Origin: Sacculina carcini
Lineage: Eukaryota; Arthropoda; Thecostraca; Sacculinidae
DNA: 64,000 nt
Assembly: GCA_916048095.2 (NCBI GenBank)
Contig: OU696586.1
Span: 7,155,749-7,219,748, forward strand
Direction of reading: 5' to 3'
Shown in pieces: positions 28,201 to 42,747 of this stretch (position 1 is the first letter of the stretch; every line of letters begins with the position of its first letter). The position numbers were made by a program, and so were the translations under genes. The notes under the pieces were generated by a model. The model was given only the letters and a program-made list of their open reading frames with translations, had not been told where the DNA came from and did not search any database.

Positions 28201-31011
28201 TACAAGAAATATTCTAATTTATACCCACAAATGATACAAAAAACGTGTAAAATTGGCAAAATTCTCAAATACATCCAAAATTACACTTGAACACCGGGTG
28301 ACTAAAATTAATACATTTTTCTACTATTTTTCAGTAACTATTTGTCACACATCAAAATTAATTATACCATCGTGCTAGACATCTTGTTTTCTACAATACG
28401 GTATAATTTGTAATTTTCCAAAGTGTATCTGAAGGAAGTCACGGCGGTGTAAAGTCAAATTGTCATGTTGCCAATTTGACAGCTATTATGCGCACTTGCG
28501 ATTACACAGGAATATACACCGATTAAATTTCACTGAAGCCCAATCACAATTAAGAATGCATCATATTATCTCCAAGCATGGATGGTGTGGTTTTATTGCG
28601 TACAGTTTAATTAATGCTACACTATACTGAATATAAAGGCTTTATTGTCCTCAATAACGGAATATACTACTGTGTAGAAAATTTTGTGTTCTACAAGAAA
28701 AGGTATAATTTATACCCACAAATGATACAAAAAACGTGTAAAATTGGCAAAATTCTCAAATACATCCAAAATTACACCTGAACACCGGGTGACTAAAATT
28801 TATTCATTTTTCTGCCTATTTCTCAAAAACTAATTGTGACACATTAAAATGAATTATACCATCGTGCTAGAAATTTTGGTTTCTACAATACGGTATAATT
28901 CTTAATTTTCCAAAGTGTATCTGAAGGAAGTTACGGCGGTGTAAAGTCAAAATGTCATGTTGCCAATTTGACAGCTATTATGCGCACTGGCGATTACACA
29001 TGAATATACACTGATTTAATTTCACTTAAGTCTAATCACAATTGACGCACTTGCGATTACTCAGGAACATACTACTGTGTAGAAAATTTTGTGTTCTACA
29101 AGATAAGCTATAATTTATACCCACAAATGATACAAAAAAACGTGTAAAATTGGCAAAATTCTCAAATACATCCAAAATTACACTTGAACACCGGGCGACT
29201 AAAATTAATTCATTTTTCTACTATTTCTCAGTAACTATTTGTTATACATAAAAATAAATTATACCATCGTGCTAGATATCTTGTTTTCTACAACACGGTA
29301 TTATTCTTAATTTTCTAAAGTGTATCTGAATTTTCCAAAGTGTATCTGAAGTGTTATGAATTGCTCCGCACAACGGGCGGGTTTTAATGCTATATATCTA
29401 TATATACTATATATATATATATCTATATATATATACGATATATATCTATATATATCGTATAAAAGAGTTCCTCTGTCTGTGTGTTTGTTTGTCTGTCCCA
29501 CCCTCCTTGGTCCATTTTCAGCAAGCTGCTACTCGGTAACCACTTAATGTACCCGCCAAAAATTAATACCATTACGCTGGAAATTTTCTTGTCTACACGA
29601 TAGGATAAATTTCAAATTTTAAAAATAAACCCAAAAAAAGTTATCGCGGTGAAAAGACAAAATGAACCCTGAAAAATGCGAAAATTTTGGTCAATATTCC
29701 TGCATCTACTCCTCATAAACCAGAAATGGTACAGCCAAACAAATTATACGACTGTGTAGAGAATATTCTGTTCTACGCGATAGGCTATAATTAATATCCA
29801 AAAATTAAATATAAAATATGTAAAAATGACAAAATTTCAGTCTACATTCAAAATTATATTTAAGCTCGACGCGTCCGATTTTCTGTACTTTTTTCTCTAT
29901 TTCTCAGCAACTAACTATGACACCTCTAAATAAATATTACCATCATGCTGGCAATTTTGTTTTCTACAGCACGGTATACTTTTTAATTTTCCAAAGTGTA
30001 TTAAAAAATGTTACGGCGGTGTGAAGTCAAAATGACAAAGTCAAAAATGCAAAATTAGCACTGAAAAACGCGAATATTTTGGTCAATATTCCCCTATCTA
30101 TTCCTCATAAACCAGCAAAGTTACAGCTATAAAAATTATACTATTGTGTAGAAAATTTTGTGTTCTACAAGAAATATTCTAATTTATACCCACAAATGAT
30201 ACAAAAAACGTGTAAAATTGGCAAAATTCTCAAATACATCCAAAATTACACTTGAACACCGGGTGACTAAAATTAATACATTTGTCTACTATTTTTCAGT
30301 AACTATTTGTCACACATCAAAATTAATTATACCATCGTGCTAGACATCTTGTTTTCTACAATACGGTATAATTTGTAATTTTCCAAAGTGTATCTGAAGG
30401 AAGTCACGGCGGTGTAAAGTCAAATTGTCATGTTGCCAATTTGACAGCTATTATGCGCACTTGCGATTACACAGGAATATACACCGATTAAATTTCACTG
30501 AAGCCCAATCACAATTAAGAATGCATCATATTATCTCCAAGCATGGATGGTGTGGTTTTATTGCGTACAGTTTAATTAATGCTACACTATACTGAATATA
30601 AAGGCTTTATTGTCCTCAATAACGGAATATACTACTGTGTAGAAAATTTTGTGTTCTACAAGAAAAGGTATAATTTATACCCACAAATGATACAAAAAAC
30701 GTGTAAAATTGGCAAAATTCTCAAATACATCCAAAATTACACCTGAACACCGGGTGACTAAAATTTATTCATTTTTCTGCCTATTTCTCAAAAACTAATT
30801 GTGACACATTAAAATGAATTATACCATCGTGCTAGAAATTTTGGTTTCTACAATACGGTATAATTCTTAATTTTCCAAAGTGTATCTGAAGGAAGTTACG
30901 GCGGTGTAAAGTCAAAATGTCATGTTGCCAATTTGACAGCTATTATGCGCACTGGCGATTACACATGAATATACACTGATTTAATTTCACTTAAGTCTAA
31001 TCACAATTGAC

Positions 31012-32976
31012 GCACTTGCGATTACTCAGGAACATACTACTGTGTAGAAAATTTTGTGTTCTACAAGATAAGCTATAATTTATACCCACAAATGATACAA
31101 AAAAACGTGTAAAATTGGCAAAATTCTCAAATACATCCAAAATTACACTTGAACACCGGGCGACTAAAATTAATTCATTTTTCTACTATTTCTCAGTAAC
31201 TATTTGTTATACATAAAAATAAATTATACCATCGTGCTAGATATCTTGTTTTCTACAACACGGTATTATTCTTAATTTTCTAAAGTGTATCTGAATTTTC
31301 CAAAGTGTATCTGAAGTGTTATGAATTGCTCCGCACAACGGGCGGGTTTTAATGCTATATATCTATATATACTATATATATATATATCTATATATATATA
31401 CGATATATATCTATATATATCGTATAAAAGAGTTCCTCTGTCTGTGTGTTTGTTTGTCTGTCCCACCCTCCTTGGTCCATTTTCAGCAAGCTGCTACTCG
31501 GTAACCACTTAATGTACCCGCCAAAAATTAATACCATTACGCTGGAAATTTTCTTGTCTACACGATAGGATAAATTTCAAATTTTAAAAATAAACTAAAA
31601 AAAAGTTATCGCGGTGAAAAGACAAAATGAACCCTGAAAAATGCGAAAATTGTGGTCAATATTCCTGCATCTACTCCTCATAAACCAGAAATGGTACAGC
31701 CAAACAAATTATACGACTGTGTAGAGAATATTCTGTTCTACGCGATAGGCTATAATTAATATCCAAAAATTAAATATAAAATATGTAAAAATGACAAAAT
31801 TTCAGTCTACATTCAAAATTATATTTAAGCTCGACGCGTCCGATTTTCTGTACTTTTTTCTCTATTTCTCAGCAACTAACTATGACACCTCTAAATAAAT
31901 ATTACCATCATGCTGGCAATTTTGTTTTCTACAGCACGGTATACTTTTTAATTTTCCAAAGTGTATTAAAAAATGTTACGGCGGTGTGAAGTCAAAATGA
32001 CAAAGTCAAAAATGCAAAATTAGCACTGAAAAACGCGAATATTTTGGTCAATATTCCCCTATCTATTCCTCATAAACCAGCAAAGTTACAGCTATAAAAA
32101 TTATACTATTGTGTAGAAAATTTTGTGTTCTACAAGAAATATTCTAATTTATACCCACAAATGATACAAAAAACGTGTAAAATTGGCAAAATTCTCAAAT
32201 ACATCCAAAATTACACTTGAACACCGGGTGACTAAAATTAATACATTTTTCTACTATTTTTCAGTAACTATTTGTCACACATCAAAATTAATTATACCAT
32301 CGTGCTAGACATCTTGTTTTCTACAATACGGTATAATTTGTAATTTTCCAAAGTGTATCTGAAGGAAGTCACGGCGGTGTAAAGTCAAATTGTCATGTTG
32401 CCAATTTGACAGCTATTATGCGCACTTGCGATTACACAGGAATATACACCGATTAAATTTCACTGAAGCCCAATCACAATTAAGAATGCATCATATTATC
32501 TCCAAGCATGGATGGTGTGGTTTTATTGCGTACAGTTTAATTAATGCTACACTATACTGAATATAAAGGCTTTATTGTCCTCAATAACGGAATATACTAC
32601 TGTGTAGAAAATTTTGTGTTCTACAAGAAAAGGTATAATTTATACCCACAAATGATACAAAAAACGTGTAAAATTGGCAAAATTCTCAAATACATCCAAA
32701 ATTACACCTGAACACCGGGTGACTAAAATTTATTCATTTTTCTGCCTATTTCTCAAAAACTAATTGTGACACATTAAAATGAATTATACCATCGTGCTAG
32801 AAATTTTGGTTTCTACAATACGGTATAATTCTTAATTTTCCAAAGTGTATCTGAAGGAAGTTACGGCGGTGTAAAGTCAAAATGTCATGTTGCCAATTTG
32901 ACAGCTATTATGCGCACTGGCGATTACACATGAATATACACTGATTTAATTTCACTTAAGTCTAATCACAATTGAC
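31012..32976 (+). repeat. Satellite unit 17 with private changes
   Basis: 1,965-bp unit with AATAAACTAAAAAAAAG near 31,590 instead of AATAAACCCAAAAAAAG, and GAAAATTGTGGTC near 31,645 instead of GAAAATTTTGGTC. Neither change is seen in other units. They mark a copy that has not been spread by homogenisation. Confidence 0.8.
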
Positions 32977-34939
32977 GCACTTGCGATTACTCAGGAACAT
33001 ACTACTGTGTAGAAAATTTTGTGTTCTACAAGATAAGCTATAATTTATACCCACAAATGATACAAAAAAACGTGTAAAATTGGCAAAATTCTCAAATACA
33101 TCCAAAATTACACTTGAACACCGGGCGACTAAAATTAATTCATTTTTCTACTATTTCTCAGTAACTATTTGTTATACATAAAAATAAATTATACCATCGT
33201 GCTAGATATCTTGTTTTCTACAACACGGTATTATTCTTAATTTTCTAAAGTGTATCTGAATTTTCCAAAGTGTATCTGAAGTGTTATGAATTGCTCCGCA
33301 CAACGGGCGGGTTTTAATGCTATATATCTATATATACTATATATATATATCTATATATATATACGATATATATCTATATATATCGTATAAAAGAGTTCCT
33401 CTGTCTGTGTGTTTGTTTGTCTGTCCCACCCTCCTTGGTCCATTTTCAGCAAGCTGCTACTCGGTAACCACTTAATGTACCCGCCAAAAATTAATACCAT
33501 TACGCTGGAAATTTTCTTGTCTACACGATAGGATAAATTTCAAATTTTAAAAATAAACCCAAAAAAAGTTATCGCGGTGAAAAGACAAAATGAACCCTGA
33601 AAAATGCGAAAATTTTGGTCAATATTCCTGCATCTACTCCTCATAAACCAGAAATGGTACAGCCAAACAAATTATACGACTGTGTAGAGAATATTCTGTT
33701 CTACGCGATAGGCTATAATTAATATCCAAAAATTAAATATAAAATATGTAAAAATGACAAAATTTCAGTCTACATTCAAAATTATATTTAAGCTCGACGC
33801 GTCCGATTTTCTGTACTTTTTTCTCTATTTCTCAGCAACTAACTATGACACCTCTAAATAAATATTACCATCATGCTGGCAATTTTGTTTTCTACAGCAC
33901 GGTATACTTTTTAATTTTCCAAAGTGTATTAAAAAATGTTACGGCGGTGTGAAGTCAAAATGACAAAGTCAAAAATGCAAAATTAGCACTGAAAAACGCG
34001 AATATTTTGGTCAATATTCCCCTATCTATTCCTCATAAACCAGCAAAGTTACAGCTATAAAAATTATACTATTGTGTAGAAAATTTTGTGTTCTACAAGA
34101 AATATTCTAATTTATACCCACAAATGATACAAAAAACGTGTAAAATTGGCAAAATTCTCAAATACATCCAAAATTACACTTGAACACCGGGTGACTAAAA
34201 TTAATACATTTTTCTACTATTTTTCAGTAACTATTTGTCACACATCAAAATTAATTATACCATCGTGCTAGACATCTTGTTTTCTACAATACGGTATAAT
34301 TTGTAATTTTCCAAAGTGTATCTGAAGGAAGTCACGGCGGTGTAAAGTCAAATTGTCATGTTGCCAATTTGACAGCTATTATGCGCACTTGCGATTACAC
34401 AGGAATATACACCGATTAAATTTCACTGAAGCCCAATCACAATTAAGAATGCATCATATTATCTCCAAGCATGGATGGTGTGGTTTTATTGCGTACAGTT
34501 TAATTAATGCTACACTATACTGAATATAAAGGCTTTATTGTCCTCAATAACGGAATATACTACTGTGTAGAAAATTTTGTGTTCTACAAGAAAAGGTATA
34601 ATTTATACCCACAAATGATACAAAAAACGTGTAAAATTGGCAAAATTCTCAAATACATCCAAAATTACACCTGAACACCGGGTGACTAAAATTTATTCAT
34701 TTTTCTGCCTATTTCTCAAAAACTAATTGTGACACATTAAAATGAATTATACCATCGTGCTAGAAATTTTGGTTTCTACAATACGGTATAATTCTTAATT
34801 TTCCAAAGTGTATCTGAAGGAAGTTACGGCGGTGTAAAGTCAAAATGTCATGTTGCCAATTTGACAGCTATTATGCGCACTGGCGATTACACATGAATAT
34901 ACACTGATTTAATTTCACTTAAGTCTAATCACAATTGAC

Positions 34940-36902
34940 GCACTTGCGATTACTCAGGAACATACTACTGTGTAGAAAATTTTGTGTTCTACAAGATAAG
35001 CTATAATTTATACCCACAAATGATACAAAAAAACGTGTAAAATTGGCAAAATTCTCAAATACATCCAAAATTACACTTGAACACCGGGCGACTAAAATTA
35101 ATTCATTTTTCTACTATTTCTCAGTAACTATTTGTTATACATAAAAATAAATTATACCATCGTGCTAGATATCTTGTTTTCTACAACACGGTATTATTCT
35201 TAATTTTCTAAAGTGTATCTGAATTTTCCAAAGTGTATCTGAAGTGTTATGAATTGCTCCGCACAACGGGCGGGTTTTAATGCTATATATCTATATATAC
35301 TATATATATATATCTATATATATATACGATATATATCTATATATATCGTATAAAAGAGTTCCTCTGTCTGTGTGTTTGTTTGTCTGTCCCACCCTCCTTG
35401 GTCCATTTTCAGCAAGCTGCTACTCGGTAACCACTTAATGTACCCGCCAAAAATTAATACCATTACGCTGGAAATTTTCTTGTCTACACGATAGGATAAA
35501 TTTCAAATTTTAAAAATAAACCCAAAAAAAGTTATCGCGGTGAAAAGACAAAATGAACCCTGAAAAATGCGAAAATTTTGGTCAATATTCCTGCATCTAC
35601 TCCTCATAAACCAGAAATGGTACAGCCAAACAAATTATACGACTGTGTAGAGAATATTCTGTTCTACGCGATAGGCTATAATTAATATCCAAAAGTTAAA
35701 TATAAAATATGTAAAAATGACAAAATTTCAGTCTACATTCAAAATTATATTTAAGCTCGACGCGTCCGATTTTCTGTACTTTTTTCTCTATTTCTCAGCA
35801 ACTAACTATGACACCTCTAAATAAATATTACCATCATGCTGGCAATTTTGTTTTCTACAGCACGGTATACTTTTTAATTTTCCAAAGTGTATTAAAAAAT
35901 GTTACGGCGGTGTGAAGTCAAAATGACAAAGTCAAAAATGCACAATTAGCACTGAAAAACGCGAATATTTTGGTCAATATTCCCCTATCTATTCCTCATA
36001 AACCAGCAAAGTTACAGCTATAAAAATTATACTATTGTGTAGAAAATTTTGTGTTCTACAAGAAATATTCTAATTTATACCCACAAATGATACAAAAAAC
36101 GTGTAAAATTGGCAAAATTCTCAAATACATCCAAAATTACACTTGAACACCGGGTGACTAAAATTAATACATTTTTCTACTATTTTTCAGTAACTATTTG
36201 TCACACATCAAAATTAATTATACCATCGTGCTAGACATCTTGTTTTCTACAATACGGTATAATTTGTAATTTTCCAAAGTGTATCTGAAGGAAGTCACGG
36301 CGGTGTAAAGTCAAATTGTCATGTTGCCAATTTGACAGCTATTATGCGCACTTGCGATTACACAGGAATATACACCGATTAAATTTCACTGAAGCCCAAT
36401 CACAATTAAGAATGCATCATATTATCTCCAAGCATGGATGGTGTGGTTTTATTGCGTACAGTTTAATTAATGCTACACTATACTGAATATAAAGGCTTTA
36501 TTGTCCTCAATAACGGAATATACTACTGTGTAGAAAATTTTGTGTTCTACAAGAAAAGGTATAATTTATACCCACAAATGATACAAAAAACGTGTAAAAT
36601 TGGCAAAATTCTCAAATACATCCAAAATTACACCTGAACACCGGGTGACTAAAATTTATTCATTTTTCTGCCTATTTCTCAAAAACTAATTGTGACACAT
36701 TAAAATGAATTATACCATCGTGCTAGAAATTTTGGTTTCTACAATACGGTATAATTCTTAATTTTCCAAAGTGTATCTGAAGGAAGTTACGGCGGTGTAA
36801 AGTCAAAATGTCATGTTGCCAATTTGACAGCTATTATGCGCACTGGCGATTACACATGAATATACACTGATTTAATTTCACTTAAGTCTAATCACAATTG
36901 AC
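34940..36902 (+). repeat. Satellite unit 19 with private changes
   Basis: 1,963-bp unit carrying CCAAAAGTTAAAT near 35,692 (others CCAAAAATTAAAT) and ATGCACAATTAG near 35,938 (others ATGCAAAATTAG). Otherwise it is typical of the short-microsatellite class. Confidence 0.8.
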
Positions 36903-38853
36903 GCACTTGCGATTACTCAGGAACATACTACTGTGTAGAAAATTTTGTGTTCTACAAGATAAGCTATAATTTATACCCACAAATGATACAAAAAAACGTC
37001 TAAAATTGGCAAAATTCTCAAATACATCCAAAATTACACTTGAACACCGGGCGACTAAAATTAATTCATTTTTCTACTATTTCTCAGTAACTATTTGTTA
37101 TACATAAAAATAAATTATACCATCGTGCTAGATATCTTGTTTTCTACAACACGGTATTATTCTTAATTTTCTAAAGTGTATCTGAATTTTCCAAAGTGTA
37201 TCTGAAGTGTTATGAATTGCTCCGCACAACGGGCGGGTTTTAATGCTATATATCTATATATACTATATATATATATACGATATATATCTATATATATCGT
37301 ATAAAAGAGTTCCTCTGTCTGTGTGTTTGTTTGTCTGTCCCACCCTCCTTGGTCCATTTTCAGCAAGCTGCTACTCGGTAACCACTTAATGTACCCGCCA
37401 AAAATTAATACCATTACGCTGGAAATTTTCTTGTCTACACGATAGGATAAATTTCAAATTTTAAAAATAAACCCAAAAAAAGTTATCGCGGTGAAAAGAC
37501 AAAATGAACCCTGAAAAATGCGAAAATTTTGGTCAATATTCCTGCATCTACTCCTCATAAACCAGAAATGGTACAGCCAAACAAATTATACGACTGTGTA
37601 GAGAATATTCTGTTCTACGCGATGGGCTATAATTAATATCCAAAAATTAAATATAAAATATGTAAAAATGACAAAATTTCAGTCTACATTCAAAATTATA
37701 TTTAAGCTCGACGCGTCCGATTTTCTGTACTTTTTTCTCTATTTCTCAGCAACTAACTATGACACCTCTAAATAAATATTACCATCATGCTGGCAATTTT
37801 GTTTTCTACAGCACGGTATACTTTTTAATTTTCCAAAGTGTATTAAAAAATGTTACGGCGGTGTGAAGTCAAAATGACAAAGTCAAAAATGCAAAATTAG
37901 CACTGAAAAACGCGAATATTTTGGTCAATATTCCCCTATCTATTCCTCATAAACCAGCAAAGTTACAGCTATAAAAATTATACTATTGTGTAGAAAATTT
38001 TGTGTTCTACAAGAAATATTCTAATTTATACCCACAAATGATACAAAAAACGTGTAAAATTGGCAAAATTCTCAAATACATCCAAAATTACACTTGAACA
38101 CCGGGTGACTAAAATTAATACATTTTTCTACTATTTTTCAGTAACTATTTGTCACACATCAAAATTAATTATACCATCGTGCTAGACATCTTGTTTTCTA
38201 CAAAACGGTATAATTTGTAATTTTCCAAAGTGTATCTGAAGGAAGTCACGGCGGTGTAAAGTCAAATTGTCATGTTGCCAATTTGACAGCTATTATGCGC
38301 ACTTGCGATTACACAGGAATATACACCGATTAAATTTCACTGAAGCCCAATCACAATTAAGAATGCATCATATTATCTCCAAGCATGGATGGTGTGGTTT
38401 TATTGCGTACAGTTTAATTAATGCTACACTATACTGAATATAAAGGCTTTATTGTCCTCAATAACGGAATATACTACTGTGTAGAAAATTTTGTGTTCTA
38501 CAAGAAAAGGTATAATTTATACCCACAAATGATACAAAAAACGTGTAAAATTGGCAAAATTCTCAAATACATCCAAAATTACACCTGAACACCGGGTGAC
38601 TAAAATTTATTCATTTTTCTGCCTATTTCTCAAAAACTAATTGTGACACATTAAAATGAATTATACCATCGTGCTAGAAATTTTGGTTTCTACAATACGG
38701 TATAATTCTTAATTTTCCAAAGTGTATCTGAAGGAAGTTACGGCGGTGTAAAGTCAAAATGTCATGTTGCCAATTTGACAGCTATTATGCGCACTGGCGA
38801 TTACACATGAATATACACTGATTTAATTTCACTTAAGTCTAATCACAATTGAC
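36903..38853 (+). repeat. Satellite unit 20, shortened microsatellite
   Basis: 1,951-bp unit. The TA microsatellite is 12 bp shorter than in the 1,963-bp class, although the cruciform palindrome is kept. It also has TACAAAACGG near 38,201 (others TACAATACGG), a feature shared only with unit 21, plus private changes ACGTCTAAAATTGG near 36,997 and CGATGGGCTATAA near 37,620. The private changes absent from unit 21 postdate the duplication that made the 20/21 pair, or were lost from 21 by conversion. Confidence 0.88.
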
Positions 38854-40804
38854 GCACTTGCGATTACTCAGGAACATACTACTGTGTAGAAAATTTTGTG
38901 TTCTACAAGATAAGCTATAATTTATACCCACAAATGATACAAAAAAACGTGTAAAATTGGCAAAATTCTCAAATACATCCAAAATTACACTTGAACACCG
39001 GGCGACTAAAATTAATTCATTTTTCTACTATTTCTCAGTAACTATTTGTTATACATAAAAATAAATTATACCATCGTGCTAGATATCTTGTTTTCTACAA
39101 CACGGTATTATTCTTAATTTTCTAAAGTGTATCTGAATTTTCCAAAGTGTATCTGAAGTGTTATGAATTGCTCCGCACAACGGGCGGGTTTTAATGCTAT
39201 ATATCTATATATACTATATATATATATACGATATATATCTATATATATCGTATAAAAGAGTTCCTCTGTCTGTGTGTTTGTTTGTCTGTCCCACCCTCCT
39301 TGGTCCATTTTCAGCAAGCTGCTACTCGGTAACCACTTAATGTACCCGCCAAAAATTAATACCATTACGCTGGAAATTTTCTTGTCTACACGATAGGATA
39401 AATTTCAAATTTTAAAAATAAACCCAAAAAAAGTTATCGCGGTGAAAAGACAAAATGAACCCTGAAAAATGCGAAAATTTTGGTCAATATTCCTGCATCT
39501 ACTCCTCATAAACCAGAAATGGTACAGCCAAACAAATTATACGACTGTGTAGAGAATATTCTGTTCTACGCGATAGGCTATAATTAATATCCAAAAATTA
39601 AATATAAAATATGTAAAAATGACAAAATTTCAGTCTACATTCAAAATTATATTTAAGCTCGACGCGTCCGATTTTCTGTACTTTTTTCTCTATTTCTCAG
39701 CAACTAACTATGACACCTCTAAATAAATATTACCATCATGCTGGCAATTTTGTTTTCTACAGCACGGTATACTTTTTAATTTTCCAAAGTGTATTAAAAA
39801 ATGTTACGGCGGTGTGAAGTCAAAATGACAAAGTCAAAAATGCAAAATTAGCACTGAAAAACGCGAATATTTTGGTCAATATTCCCCTATCTATTCCTCA
39901 TAAACCAGCAAAGTTACAGCTATAAAAATTATACTATTGTGTAGAAAATTTTGTGTTCTACAAGAAATATTCTAATTTATACCCACAAATGATACAAAAA
40001 ACGTGTAAAATTGGCAAAATTCTCAAATACATCCAAAATTACACTTGAACACCGGGTGACTAAAATTAATACATTTTTCTACTATTTTTCAGTAACTATT
40101 TGTCACACATCAAAATTAATTATACCATCGTGCTAGACATCTTGTTTTCTACAAAACGGTATAATTTGTAATTTTCCAAAGTGTATCTGAAGGAAGTCAC
40201 GGCGGTGTAAAGTCAAATTGTCATGTTGCCAATTTGACAGCTATTATGCGCACTTGCGATTACACAGGAATATACACCGATTAAATTTCACTGAAGCCCA
40301 ATCACAATTAAGAATGCATCATATTATCTCCAAGCATGGATGGTGTGGTTTTATTGCGTACAGTTTAATTAATGCTACACTATACTGAATATAAAGGCTT
40401 TATTGTCCTCAATAACGGAATATACTACTGTGTAGAAAATTTTGTGTTCTACAAGAAAAGGTATAATTTATACCCACAAATGATACAAAAAACGTGTAAA
40501 ATTGGCAAAATTCTCAAATACATCCAAAATTACACCTGAACACCGGGTGACTAAAATTTATTCATTTTTCTGCCTATTTCTCAAAAACTAATTGTGACAC
40601 ATTAAAATGAATTATACCATCGTGCTAGAAATTTTGGTTTCTACAATACGGTATAATTCTTAATTTTCCAAAGTGTATCTGAAGGAAGTTACGGCGGTGT
40701 AAAGTCAAAATGTCATGTTGCCAATTTGACAGCTATTATGCGCACTGGCGATTACACATGAATATACACTGATTTAATTTCACTTAAGTCTAATCACAAT
40801 TGAC
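38854..40804 (+). repeat. Satellite unit 21, near duplicate of unit 20
   Basis: 1,951-bp unit sharing both the 12-bp shorter microsatellite and TACAAAACGG (near 40,152) with unit 20. Two shared private changes in adjacent units indicate a single-unit duplication, for example by unequal exchange. Confidence 0.88.
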
Positions 40805-42747
40805 GCACTTGCGATTACTCAGGAACATACTACTGTGTAGAAAATTTTGTGTTCTACAAGATAAGCTATAATTTATACCCACAAATGATACAAAAAAACG
40901 TGTAAAATTGGCAAAATTCTCAAATACATCCAAAATTACACTTGAACACCGGGCGACTAAAATTAATTCATTTTTCTACTATTTCTCAGTAACTATTTGT
41001 TATACATAAAAATAAATTATACCATCGTGCTAGATATCTTGTTTTCTACAACACGGTATTATTCTTAATTTTCTAAAGTGTATCTGAAGTGTTATGAATT
41101 GCTCCGCACAACGGGCGGGTTTTAATGCTATATATCTATATATACTATATATATATATCTATATATATATACGATATATATCTATATATATCGTATAAAA
41201 GAGTTCCTCTGTCTGTGTGTTTGTTTGTCTGTCCCACCCTCCTTGGTCCATTTTCAGCAAGCTGCTACTCGGTAACCACTTAATGTACCCGCCAAAAATT
41301 AATACCATTACGCTGGAAATTTTCTTGTCTACACGATAGGATAAATTTCAAATTTTAAAAATAAACCCAAAAAAAGTTATCGCGGTGAAAAGACAAAATG
41401 AACCCTGAAAAATGCGAAAATTTTGGTCAATATTCCTGCATCTACTCCTCATAAACCAGAAATGGTACAGCCAAACAAATTATACGACTGTGTAGAGAAT
41501 ATTCTGTTCTACGCGATAGGCTATAATTAATATCCAAAAATTAAATATAAAATATGTAAAAATGACAAAATTTCAGTCTACATTCAAAATTATATTTAAG
41601 CTCGACGCGTCCGATTTTCTGTACTTTTTTCTCTATTTCTCAGCAACTAACTATGACACCTCTAAATAAATATTACCATCATGCTGGCAATTTTGTTTTC
41701 TACAGCACGGTATACTTTTTAATTTTCCAAAGTGTATTAAAAAATGTTACGGCGGTGTGAAGTCAAAATGACAAAGTCAAAAATGCAAAATTAGCACTGA
41801 AAAACGCGAATATTTTGGTCAATATTCCCCTATCTATTCCTCATAAACCAGCAAAGTTACAGCTATAAAAATTATACTATTGTGTAGAAAATTTTGTGTT
41901 CTACAAGAAATATTCTAATTTATACCCACAAATGATACAAAAAACGTGTAAAATTGGCAACATTCTCAAATACATCCAAAATTACACTTGAACACCGGGT
42001 GACTAAAATTAATACATTTTTCTACTATTTTTCAGTAACTATTTGTCACACATCAAAATTAATTATACCATCGTGCTAGACATCTTGTTTTCTACAATAC
42101 GGTATAATTTGTAATTTTCCAAAGTGTATCTGAAGGAAGTCACGGCGGTGTAAAGTCAAATTGTCATGTTGCCAATTTGACAGCTATTATGCGCACTTGC
42201 GATTACACAGGAATATACACCGATTAAATTTCACTGAAGCCCAATCACAATTAAGAATGCATCATATTATCTCCAAGCATGGATGGTGTGGTTTTATTGC
42301 GTACAGTTTAATTAATGCTACACTATACTGAATATAAAGGCTTTATTGTCCTCAATAACGGAATATACTACTGTGTAGAAAATTTTGTGTTCTACAAGAA
42401 AAGGTATAATTTATACCCACAAATGATACAAAAAACGTGTAAAATTGGCAAAATTCTCAAATACATCCAAAATTACACCTGAACACCGGGTGACTAAAAT
42501 TTATTCATTTTTCTGCCTATTTCTCAAAAACTAATTGTGACACATTAAAATGAATTATACCATCGTGCTAGAAATTTTGGTTTCTACAATACGGTATAAT
42601 TCTTAATTTTCCAAAGTGTATCTGAAGGAAGTTACGGCGGTGTAAAGTCAAAATGTCATGTTGCCAATTTGACAGCTATTATGCGCACTGGCGATTACAC
42701 ATGAATATACACTGATTTAATTTCACTTAAGTCTAATCACAATTGAC
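40805..42747 (+). repeat. Satellite unit 22 with 20-bp direct-repeat deletion
   Basis: 1,943-bp unit. Normal units carry two consecutive copies of a ~20-bp motif ending AAAGTGTATCTGAA just before the GC-rich motif; this unit has one (near 41,076-41,090). This is the expected result of slippage or recombination between short direct repeats. A private GGCAACATTCTC is found near 41,958. Confidence 0.9.
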
